Below are positions 1 through 5,909 of a stretch of DNA of 5,909 bases, piece by piece. The position numbers were made by a program, and so were the translations under genes. Every line of letters begins with the position of its first letter. Within the stretch, counting starts at the first letter, position 1. The notes beneath the pieces were generated by a model, which worked only from the letters and a program-made list of their open reading frames with translations, made no database searches and had not been told where the DNA came from. The stretch spans positions 1 to 5,909 of the forward strand of contig DTSG01000023.1 in NCBI GenBank assembly GCA_012965455.1, given 5' to 3'. Origin of the DNA: Planctomycetaceae bacterium (lineage in GTDB: Bacteria > Planctomycetota > Planctomycetia > Pirellulales > Pirellulaceae).

Positions 1-266
1 AGACCTTTGGTATTGTATTTAGCATGAAGTGCCTGCAACTGCAGGTATTGAGGAGTACGACCTCAGCGACTTGCCAAATTGACAACTAACAACACGCGAC
101 CTTCATATTTCGCAAGCTTCACGTCTTTGCCATCGATGTCTTTGGCTGTGTAATTTAATGCAGCGGGCACTTCATCCGCTGCTTGAACTTTTTGGTCGTT
201 CTGGCAAGCGAAACATATCGTTACCGCCAGCGCCGTTAATACCAATTTATTATATTTATTCAACAT
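1..266 (-). CDS. Exported selenocysteine-containing glutathione peroxidase, 5' part (3' end beyond left edge)
   Basis: Glutathione peroxidases reduce hydrogen peroxide and organic hydroperoxides using a thiol or selenol in a thioredoxin-like fold. The ATG at 264-266 is preceded by AAAGGA with 8 bases of spacing. Residues 1-20 are a signal peptide. C21 could be a lipobox cysteine (CFAC, not canonical), or cleavage could fall after VQA near residue 29. The mature protein starts as a typical family member: DIDGKDVKLAKYEG (43-56), then VVNLASR (61-67). The next codon, TGA at 63-65, sits at residue 68, the catalytic Cys/Sec position of the family (VNVASxC/U-G-x-T). The same frame continues with GRTPQYLQLQALH and then AKYNTKG to the window edge, which matches the family beyond the active site. 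Seen directly: the in-frame TGA and conservation on both sides. Inferred: TGA is read as selenocysteine, supported by a hairpin just downstream. The Gln, Trp and Asn of the catalytic tetrad lie outside the window. The alternative is a nonsense mutation of a Cys codon (TGC/TGT to TGA). Confidence 0.87.
25..65 (-). promoter_or_regulatory. Putative bacterial SECIS element just downstream of the UGA codon
   Basis: On the minus-strand mRNA, the UGA (65-63) is followed after 17 bases by a perfect hairpin, CCUGC-AGUU-GCAGG (45-32): five base pairs and a four-base loop with G in its second position. Twenty-two bases separate the UGA from the loop. As I recall it, the bacterial SECIS consensus is a short stem with a small apical loop carrying a G in its first two bases, roughly 16-37 bases after the UGA; this fits. 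UGAGGU (65-60) can also pair with ACUUCA (30-25), with one G-U pair, which would put the UGA at the base of a 41-base structure as in E. coli fdhF. A competing local fold, UGAGG with CCUCA (65-61 with 53-49), is possible. Recognition by SelB is inferred. Confidence 0.65.
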
Positions 267-274
267 TTGAAAAT

Positions 275-280
275 TCCTTT
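275..280 (-). promoter_or_regulatory. Shine-Dalgarno site of the glutathione peroxidase gene
   Basis: On the minus strand the bases read AAAGGA, followed by 8 bases and then the ATG at 266-264. The spacing is good and supports this ATG, which also places a complete signal peptide at the N-terminus. Confidence 0.6.
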
Positions 281-292
281 CTTAATTACTGA

Positions 293-308
293 TTGGATGC
301 TCATCCAA
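293..308. promoter_or_regulatory. Perfect 7-2-7 inverted repeat, possible operator
   Basis: TTGGATG, two bases (CT), then CATCCAA form a perfect dyad of 7 + 7 bases. It starts 26 bases upstream of the peroxidase ATG and ends 79 bases upstream of the DUF6807 ATG. A dimeric regulator is the natural reading. If the TACAAT at 322-317 is a real -10 box, the dyad would cover the transcription start of the peroxidase gene, a classic repressor position. It could instead fold as a small hairpin in the peroxidase mRNA leader. The regulator is unknown. Confidence 0.4.
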
Positions 309-316
309 CTTCTTTT

Positions 317-322
317 ATTGTA
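317..322 (-). promoter_or_regulatory. Weak candidate -10 element for the peroxidase gene
   Basis: TACAAT on the minus strand matches TATAAT at five of six positions and lies about 50 bases upstream of the peroxidase ATG. No good -35 hexamer is found 16-18 bases upstream and there is no extended -10 TG, so this is only a candidate. Confidence 0.25.
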
Positions 323-374
323 TCCTGTAGAGATTGCCACTGATATAGCCTAACATCCTAGACGTTGTTTTTGA

Positions 375-382
375 GGGGGGAG
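375..382 (+). promoter_or_regulatory. Shine-Dalgarno site of the DUF6807 gene
   Basis: The bases GGGGGGAG end 5 bases before the ATG at 388-390. The GGAG core is well placed and supports this start. The run of six G residues is unusual but gives strong anti-SD pairing options. Confidence 0.6.
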
Positions 383-387
383 ACAGA

Positions 388-1608
388 ATGCAAATTAGAT
401 TTTCAATTATCGTATTCTTATTGCTACCGCAATCGATTTTTGTCCGTGCCCAAGACAATACTATTAAGATAAACGCGGGTTTATATGACCGAGTCGGGGT
501 ACCGGTGCAGTCACCAATTCCGGACAGCGTTCCCAAGGGTCATCCGTTCATTCTCATTTCCAATGACACGAATGAACGAGTGCCTACTCAATCCGATTAC
601 AGTGGCGACGCTCCCGTCGTCCGCTGGATGCTAGAGCAGCCACTTTATTCAGGACAATCTCGTAGCTACCGCTTCGTCCTTGTGGACGGATTTCCAAAGC
701 GGATTCCACGGGTCCGAGCGACCAATACCAACGACGCCATCAAAATCACCGTCGGAAAGTTACCGGTGCTGGAATACAACATGGCGATTCGGCCCAGTCC
801 TGACGAAACCAAACCGCACTACGCTCGCTCTGGATTTATCCACCCCATATTCGACCCACAAGGCAATATTCTAACGGACGACTTTCCACCAGATCACATG
901 CATCAACATGGTGTCATGTTCCCCTATACAAAGACCACTTTTCGTGGCCAGGCTGTGGATTTTTGGAACCAGGCCGCCAAACAGGGTGATGTGACTCATG
1001 TAAATTTAGTAGGAACTGTTACCGGACCTGTGTTCGGTGGTTTTGTCGCCGAACTACATCACCTCGCCTTTCTAGACACTGACAAAACCGCCACCGCGCT
1101 CACAGAAATATGGAAGGTTGTTGTCTATCAACAAGACGAGTTGTTTTTGATTGATTTCACTTCGACTCAGAAATGCGCGACCGACGATCCTTTGGTATTG
1201 CAAGAATATCATTACGGGGGTTGGGCAATCCGCGGCCGTCGTAACTGGGTGAAAGCTACCGCAGGTGCTGGGTTTCTGACAAGTGAAGGCAAAAAACGTG
1301 ACGCCGGAAATCACACTCGACCCAAATGGGTTAACATTCACGGTCCAGTCGCTAACGGTAAGCAGGCAGGAATTACCGTGCTCAACCACCCCGATAACTA
1401 TCGTTTTCCACAGCCAGTCCGCTTACACCCCTCCATGCCTTATTTTTGTTGGGCGCCGATGGTGTTAGGCGACTACAAAATTGAACCTGACAAACCTCTT
1501 GTCACCAAGTATCGAATGGTCGTGCATCAAGGCAAAGTCAACGCCGCTAAGATGACTGAACTGTACAACGACTTTACCCACCCCGCAGTCGGTAGCACTG
1601 AAAAGTAA
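388..1608 (+). CDS. Exported DUF6807 ('PmoA family') protein
   Basis: The product has 406 residues and is complete. Residues 1-21 are a Sec signal peptide: basic start, hydrophobic stretch IIVFLLL, and probable cleavage after VRA (residue 21). The body shows the family's central block: RSGFIHPIFDPQGN (147-160), DDFPPDHMHQHGVMF (164-178) and VDFWN (190-194), followed by an LQEYHYGGWAIRG block (271-283) and a C-terminal PYFCWAPMVLG block (351-361). The histidine cluster HMHQH (170-174) and H204 could form a metal or substrate site, but that is a guess. The database label 'methane oxygenase PmoA' is misleading: this is not the membrane subunit of particulate methane monooxygenase, and nothing here suggests methane oxidation. 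Family members are common in planctomycetes, often in loci with sulfatases, dehydrogenases and DUF1501 genes. No function is established; a periplasmic role in glycan metabolism is a reasonable guess. The start is fixed by the SD at 375-382 and by the signal peptide. The gene converges on the DUF1501 gene with an 8-base gap. Confidence 0.88.
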   Translation: MQIRFSIIVFLLLPQSIFVRAQDNTIKINAGLYDRVGVPVQSPIPDSVPKGHPFILISNDTNERVPTQSDYSGDAPVVRWMLEQPLYSGQSRSYRFVLVDGFPKRIPRVRATNTNDAIKITVGKLPVLEYNMAIRPSPDETKPHYARSGFIHPIFDPQGNILTDDFPPDHMHQHGVMFPYTKTTFRGQAVDFWNQAAKQGDVTHVNLVGTVTGPVFGGFVAELHHLAFLDTDKTATALTEIWKVVVYQQDELFLIDFTSTQKCATDDPLVLQEYHYGGWAIRGRRNWVKATAGAGFLTSEGKKRDAGNHTRPKWVNIHGPVANGKQAGITVLNHPDNYRFPQPVRLHPSMPYFCWAPMVLGDYKIEPDKPLVTKYRMVVHQGKVNAAKMTELYNDFTHPAVGSTEK

Positions 1609-1616
1609 GGTGGTGG

Positions 1617-3074
1617 TTAATTGGTGGTCAGGATTTCGCTAATGATTCTGGCTTCTTCAACACCGGTCAAGCGATCCTTGAGGCCATTGCGCTCGAAGTA
1701 AAGGTGTTCATATTCCAAACCTAATTGGTGCAAGATCGTAGCGTGCCAATCGGCAACCGTGATCCGATTCTCGACGGCGGCAAATCCTAGATCGTCCGTC
1801 GCGCCAACGGTTACCCCACCCTGCACTCCACCGCCGGCCATCCAAGTGATCATGGCGTTCTTGTTATGATCTCGCCCAGCATTAGCAACATTTTTGTCAC
1901 TCGGCAATTGAGCAATCGGCAAGCGACCAAATTCGCCTCCCCAAACCACTAACGTCGAATCCAACAAGCCCCGCTGCTTCAGATCTTTAAGCAACCCCGC
2001 AATCGGTAAATCGGTCCGCTCACATGCTGTACGACAGCCCTTCTCTAGCTCTGTATGATTATCCCAAATCTGGAAATTAATAAACAGCTGAACAAATCGA
2101 ACTCCTCGTTCCACCAGTCGCCGCGCATACAGGCACCGCCGACCATAGGAATCAGTCGGTTCCTCGCCAATACCATACATTGCTAAAGTAGCCTTGGTCT
2201 CGTGGGTAATGTCCAATACATCCGTAGCCGCCAGTTGCATTCTTGCGGCTAATTCGTAACTCGCAATCCGCGCGTCAAGTTGCAATTGCCCCGGTCGATT
2301 CTCCAAGTGAATGCGATCTAATCCAGCAATTAAATCTCGCTCCAACTCCGTTACCTGGTCCGGCTCCTCAAACGCTCGCTCAAGATTCAACACGGGCGAT
2401 CCGGTACTGCGAAAACGAGTGCCCTGAAAGGTCGGTGGTAAATACCCAGCCTGCCAATTCTGTGTTTGGTTTACCGGCAACCCCAGCGGATCATCCAACA
2501 CCACGTAGGCGGGCAAGTTTTGATTTTCGGTTCCGAGTCCATAAGACACCCATGATCCCATGGCGGGCAATCCAGGCATTTCTTGACCACCATGGATTTT
2601 AAACAACGCCGGCTCATGTGTTAAGTTGGTCGTATACATAGATTTGATAACAGCTAAGTCATCCGCACATGTCGATAAATGCGGTAATACATTTGAAATC
2701 CAATGACCCGCTTCACCATGTTGAGCAAATCGATAGGGTGCCTTCATCAAAGCTCCTGCTGCGGCTGGATTTTCTACCTCGCTAGCTAGCTCATCAAAAT
2801 ACGATTCGCCGTGACGTTTGTTTAGCTCTGGCTTAGGATCAAATAAATCCATTTGGCTCGGGCCACCGTTCATAAACAGATGAATCACCGATTGAGCCGG
2901 AGCAGCCCGCTGCGTCGCGCGTTGCTGCTGACCAAGAGAGCCACGATGTTTGACTCTGTTTTGAGGCTGTTCGCCATAAAGATCGGTAGAAAAGATACTC
3001 GTCAGCGCAGCAGCCTTGAGACCAGCGGCTGTACGCTGCATCCAGTTTCGGCGAGTTATTGGCTGGTCTATCAT
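1617..3074 (-). CDS. DUF1501 protein, Tat-exported, alkaline-phosphatase/sulfatase-like fold
   Basis: The product has 485 residues, the normal length for the family. A twin-arginine leader is visible: TRRNWMQ (7-13), then a hydrophobic stretch around residues 15-28. A Gln/Arg-rich linker (about 36-60) precedes the domain. Conserved family blocks follow in order: HLFMNGGPSQMDLFDPKP (65-82), LTHEPA (151-156), WDNH (337-340), WGGEFGR (378-384), GRDHN (400-404), MAGGGVQGG (412-420) and DWHATILHQLGL (442-453). The family is distantly related to alkaline phosphatases and sulfatases, with His and Asp clusters suggesting a metal site, but its activity is unproven. One oddity is EFGRLP, where the usual motif is EFGRTP. 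The start ATG puts the RR motif at residues 8-9, as expected; its Shine-Dalgarno is weak (GGATAG directly upstream). It lies 32 bases after the cytochrome gene on the same strand, so it is probably co-transcribed and perhaps translationally coupled. Confidence 0.93.
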   Translation of the reverse strand: MIDQPITRRNWMQRTAAGLKAAALTSIFSTDLYGEQPQNRVKHRGSLGQQQRATQRAAPAQSVIHLFMNGGPSQMDLFDPKPELNKRHGESYFDELASEVENPAAAGALMKAPYRFAQHGEAGHWISNVLPHLSTCADDLAVIKSMYTTNLTHEPALFKIHGGQEMPGLPAMGSWVSYGLGTENQNLPAYVVLDDPLGLPVNQTQNWQAGYLPPTFQGTRFRSTGSPVLNLERAFEEPDQVTELERDLIAGLDRIHLENRPGQLQLDARIASYELAARMQLAATDVLDITHETKATLAMYGIGEEPTDSYGRRCLYARRLVERGVRFVQLFINFQIWDNHTELEKGCRTACERTDLPIAGLLKDLKQRGLLDSTLVVWGGEFGRLPIAQLPSDKNVANAGRDHNKNAMITWMAGGGVQGGVTVGATDDLGFAAVENRITVADWHATILHQLGLEYEHLYFERNGLKDRLTGVEEARIISEILTTN

Positions 3075-3106
3075 CTATCCATTTATTCTCATTAAATCAG
3101 TCGTTC

Positions 3107-5909
3107 TTAATCAACATACAAAAAGGCTGCCGAATTAATTAATGCATGGCAGAGATTTACCAGTGCTTTATCTGCTGCGTCAGTGGGTTGTTCACTTTGC
3201 CATTGTTCTGTCAATCTTTCCAAGAACAAACTTGCCACTTTCATTTCTGTATCAGTGGGCTCACGTCCAGTCGCACATAAATATGCATAGGTGATTCGCT
3301 GTGCGCTATCATTTCCCGCGGATGCTTGTACTCGCTCCGCAAACAACTCCGTCCAGTGATGTATCTGCTGGTCGTTCATCAGGTGTAGAGCCTGAGGTGC
3401 TACTGTTGAATCCGTTCGCTCAACACAATTGGGACTCATCCGTGGTCGATCAAAATTAACCAGCAATGTTGGCATCGTTGTCCGTCGATGCAACACGTAG
3501 ATACTACGTCGCCACCCACCCTGAGTGTCCTTGGAGACAACTAGCCCGTCCGCCCTGGATATCACGCCATCTGCTGGTCCAAAGGGTTGCAGCGATAACA
3601 CGTTCGCTATTGCCAGTAGGCTATCCCGTACCATTTCGGCATCTAATCGCCTCATCGGCATTCGTGCTAACCAGATGTTCTCGGGATCTTGCACTAGGTG
3701 CCGGTCCTTTATGCTCGACGATTGTTGATATGTTCGGCTCGTTACGATCAGGTAATGAATGCGTTTGACACTCCAACCGTTTTCCATAAACTCGGCGGAC
3801 AGCCAATCTAACAGTTGAGGATGTGAGGGCCGAGCGCCTGCGAGCCCAAAGTTCTCTAGCGTGGTTACTAAACCTTTTGCGAAATGATGCTTCCAGATGC
3901 GATTCACCATGACCCGTGCCGTCAATGGATGCTCTCGTTGAACCGTCCAGCGCGCCAAGGCTAGGCGGCGGCCAGTACTAACAGTTCGTTTACCATCAGA
4001 GTCACCTGTCGTGAGAGGATGCACGACAAATTCCGTTTTTCCATCAGTCAACACGGATGGCACTCCCGCGCTTACTCGCCTCGCCGGAGTGAGATAATTG
4101 CCGCGGGTTAATATATAGGTCGCCGATGGGTCACCAGCATCCCACAAGGCCCGTATTTTTGTCGGCGACTTTAATTTTGCTTTCAGCGTCAGGATGGCCT
4201 TGGTTTGGTTTTCTCTATATTTAGCAAACGCCTCGTCATCTAGTTCAACGTCAGCCGTCGTTACAGTCAAATATTCTTCGAATCGCTCGGCGAGATAGAT
4301 TTGAATCTTATTTCTCTGCTCTTTTGCAATGCCCAGCATTTTTTGCACGTCCATTCGAATACTCACCGGAACTTCCAATAGCCTAGCGGCTGCAACTTTG
4401 GTTATCTCTGTTTCTTCACGGCTTGTTAACGCACGTTGCAAGACATCTATTTCACGCTGCAGAGTTTTATTATTTTCCTCCAACGCTAGGCGATCAGAGG
4501 TCTTCATCAACGGCAAGTACCTCGCCGGTTTATGACGGCCGGTACCCTTTTCCAGAGGTGCATACCAGTGGTTTTCATCGAGGGCGCCCTTGAATACATC
4601 GAGCAACCGATAGTAATCGCCTTGAGGAATCGGATCAAATTTATGCGCATGACAACGCGCACACTTGATCGTTAACCCGAGAATGGCCGAACTATAAACT
4701 TCCATAACACTATTGATATACCGCTGGCGGTCGGGCACAAATCCCGTAATATTAGCAAACGTCCCGTCGGAACTTTGTCGCAGGAATCCCGTAGCGACGA
4801 GATTATCAAAAACTTCAGGGGTGATATTATCGGCGTCCGAATAATCTCCTAATTCATCACCTGCTAATTGCTGAGTGATGAAATCCGAGTACGGTTTATC
4901 TTGGTTGAAACTGCTGATGACATAATCACGATAAAGGTAATTCCATGGACGCGGGGGATCCGATTCTTGTATGCCTTCGCTGTCCGCATAGCCTGCCAGG
5001 TCAAGCCATAGTCCGCCCCAGCGTTCTCCATAGGCAGGTGAAGCTAAGACTTCATCAACCAATCGCTCATAGGCGATTGGGTCGGCATCATTGATAAAAT
5101 CAAGGATTTGTTGCGGAGCCGGAGGGACACCCAGCAAATCTAGAAAGAGACGGCGTATGAGTGTCGATCGTGTCGCTCGCTCAGAAAAACCAAGATCGCG
5201 CTTGATCAATTGTTGATGAATATATGCATCAATTGGATTATATAGAGTTATATTTTGCTGAGTTACAGAGTCCGTTGCGGGAACAACCGACACTGGAACA
5301 GCGGGACGCTTAACTTCACCAAACGACCAAAACTGTCGGTCGTCATTGGTAACTAACCGAGCCCCAACCGAACTTGCCGAATCCGCTTTACCTCTATCTA
5401 CGATCGCGCCCTGTTCAATCCATTGTTCAAGGAGTGTAATCTCGCTGGCGGTAATCACTTGGATACTAACTTCCACAATCCGACGTTTGGGAGGCATTTC
5501 ACCTGCGTGAATTTTCTTGAGTAAGAGGCTGTCAGCCGGTTTTCCTGCAACTAATGCTGGCCCCGATTTACCTCCCGTTAACATTGATTCGAGAGATCGC
5601 AAGTCCAAGTCGCCCTCTTGTAATCGCTTGCCATGGCAAACAGTACATCGCAACTCTAAGATTGGTAACACCTGCGAATCGCTGACACGCTGTGACTGCA
5701 GGTGTTGTGCAATCTCTTCGGACCTTAACCATTTCCAAAATGTCTGTTTTTCAGCAACCGTCAACTGCGGAGAATCTTCCGGTGGCATTGCTTCACTATC
5801 CACCATTTCCCACAACAAAGAATTAGCGGCGTCTTTATCGATTACCAGGCCCGACTCACCACCGGCAAGTACGCCCGCCAGGGATGTTAGATCCAACTCA
5901 GCCTTGGGT
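3107..5909 (-). CDS. Planctomycete cytochrome protein (PSCyt1-like/DUF1549/DUF1553), 5' end beyond right edge
   Basis: The frame is open to the right edge. The first in-frame start codon is a TTG at 5896-5894, but the codons before it (P-K-A-E) continue a domain, so the true start lies outside the window. Numbering from that TTG (929 residues to the stop): the end of a first cytochrome-like domain with DLTSLAGVLAGGESG (2-16) and MPPE; a second with heme motif CTVCH (84-88), DLRSLESMLTGGKSG (98-112) and GEMPP (132-136); DUF1549 (about 220-440) with FLDLLGVPPAPQQ (251-263), SPAYGERWGGLWLDLAGYAD (286-305) and a second complete heme motif CARCHAHKFDPIPQGDYY (412-429); a probable coiled coil (about 466-545); and DUF1553 (about 640-925) with RVMVNRIWKHHFAKGLV (661-677), LENFGLAG (680-687) and NFDRPRMSPNC (814-824). 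The domains are probably periplasmic, with covalently bound heme. The protein is presumed to work with the DUF1501 product; a redox function is inferred from the CxxCH motifs only. Confidence 0.93.
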   Translation of the reverse strand, partial: PKAELDLTSLAGVLAGGESGLVIDKDAANSLLWEMVDSEAMPPEDSPQLTVAEKQTFWKWLRSEEIAQHLQSQRVSDSQVLPILELRCTVCHGKRLQEGDLDLRSLESMLTGGKSGPALVAGKPADSLLLKKIHAGEMPPKRRIVEVSIQVITASEITLLEQWIEQGAIVDRGKADSASSVGARLVTNDDRQFWSFGEVKRPAVPVSVVPATDSVTQQNITLYNPIDAYIHQQLIKRDLGFSERATRSTLIRRLFLDLLGVPPAPQQILDFINDADPIAYERLVDEVLASPAYGERWGGLWLDLAGYADSEGIQESDPPRPWNYLYRDYVISSFNQDKPYSDFITQQLAGDELGDYSDADNITPEVFDNLVATGFLRQSSDGTFANITGFVPDRQRYINSVMEVYSSAILGLTIKCARCHAHKFDPIPQGDYYRLLDVFKGALDENHWYAPLEKGTGRHKPARYLPLMKTSDRLALEENNKTLQREIDVLQRALTSREETEITKVAAARLLEVPVSIRMDVQKMLGIAKEQRNKIQIYLAERFEEYLTVTTADVELDDEAFAKYRENQTKAILTLKAKLKSPTKIRALWDAGDPSATYILTRGNYLTPARRVSAGVPSVLTDGKTEFVVHPLTTGDSDGKRTVSTGRRLALARWTVQREHPLTARVMVNRIWKHHFAKGLVTTLENFGLAGARPSHPQLLDWLSAEFMENGWSVKRIHYLIVTSRTYQQSSSIKDRHLVQDPENIWLARMPMRRLDAEMVRDSLLAIANVLSLQPFGPADGVISRADGLVVSKDTQGGWRRSIYVLHRRTTMPTLLVNFDRPRMSPNCVERTDSTVAPQALHLMNDQQIHHWTELFAERVQASAGNDSAQRITYAYLCATGREPTDTEMKVASLFLERLTEQWQSEQPTDAADKALVNLCHALINSAAFLYVD

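Larger units (their letters stand above)
267..387. promoter_or_regulatory. Divergent intergenic region between the peroxidase and DUF6807 genes
   Basis: This 121-base gap separates two genes transcribed away from each other, so it should contain both promoters. It is AT-rich towards the peroxidase side. It contains a perfect inverted repeat (293-308), Shine-Dalgarno sites at both ends, and a TACAAT on the minus strand (322-317) that resembles a -10 element for the peroxidase gene. I found no convincing -35 box for either direction and no clear -10 for the DUF6807 gene. Planctomycete promoters are not well enough known for a firmer call. Confidence 0.6.

Noticed and set aside
63..266. Stand-alone 67-residue small exported protein ending at TGA 63-65
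   Set aside because: The sequence is the N-terminal part of a glutathione peroxidase, and the family sequence continues in the same frame past the TGA to the window edge.
1072..1389. 105-residue minus-strand open frame
   Set aside because: It is antisense to conserved DUF6807 sequence, with no recognisable motif or ribosome-binding context.
1572..1650. Bidirectional terminator between the convergent DUF6807 and DUF1501 genes
   Set aside because: Only a weak CAGT/ACTG pairing with a 7-base loop and no U-tract is present. The GGTGGT direct repeats around the stop codons do not form a stem.
2243..2602. 119-residue plus-strand open frame
   Set aside because: It is antisense to the well-supported DUF1501 gene, with no recognisable domain and proline/arginine-rich composition typical of a shadow frame.
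2781..2790. GCTAGCTAGC palindrome
   Set aside because: It lies inside the DUF1501 coding sequence in a low-complexity Leu/Ala/Ser codon run. No regulatory context was seen.
3075..3106. Separate promoter or terminator between the cytochrome and DUF1501 genes
   Set aside because: The gap is only 32 AT-rich bases with no stem-loop or clear promoter boxes. Co-transcription is the simpler reading.
3466..3768. 100-residue plus-strand open frame
   Set aside because: It is antisense to the DUF1553 domain, with no family resemblance, and overlaps other spurious frames in the same stretch.
5894..5896. TTG as translation start of the large cytochrome protein
   Set aside because: The frame is open upstream to the edge (P-K-A-E before the TTG). 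The TTG lies inside a repeated cytochrome-like domain, with no signal peptide after it.

Overview
The window looks like chromosomal DNA from a planctomycete, most likely of the Pirellulaceae type. A related PVC-group bacterium such as a verrucomicrobium cannot be excluded. The main evidence is the adjacent same-strand pair of a DUF1549/DUF1553 'planctomycete cytochrome' protein and a DUF1501 protein. These families are massively expanded in Planctomycetes and Verrucomicrobia. A secreted DUF6807 ('PmoA family') protein, also common in that group, lies next to them. Base composition is moderate and even. I see no mobile element, tRNA, rRNA or CRISPR array.

Layout: (1) Bases 1-266, minus strand, hold the 5' part of a secreted glutathione peroxidase that runs off the left edge. 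Its frame meets a TGA at 63-65, exactly where the family has its catalytic Cys or Sec. Family-like sequence resumes in the same frame beyond the TGA, and a bacterial-SECIS-like hairpin follows at the right distance. I read this as a selenoprotein, not a 67-residue ORF or a broken gene. (2) Bases 267-387 are a divergent intergenic region with a perfect 7-2-7 inverted repeat and a good Shine-Dalgarno sequence for each flanking gene. (3) Bases 388-1608, plus strand, encode the exported DUF6807 protein. (4) Bases 1617-3074, minus strand, encode a DUF1501 protein with a twin-arginine leader; it converges on the DUF6807 gene with an 8-base gap. (5) Bases 3107-5909, minus strand, encode a very large c-type cytochrome protein (PSCyt1-like repeats, DUF1549, coiled coil, DUF1553) whose N-terminus lies beyond the right edge.

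The cytochrome gene and the DUF1501 gene are 32 bases apart and probably co-transcribed. They form the recurrent DUF1549/DUF1553 + DUF1501 module. This module is thought to act at or outside the cytoplasmic membrane, often in complex-carbohydrate degradation loci, but its biochemical role is not established. The DUF6807 protein is also exported and has no firm function. The peroxidase is on a separate, divergent transcript and probably detoxifies peroxides in the cell envelope. The most notable item is the selenocysteine peroxidase, which standard annotation would truncate at its UGA codon.
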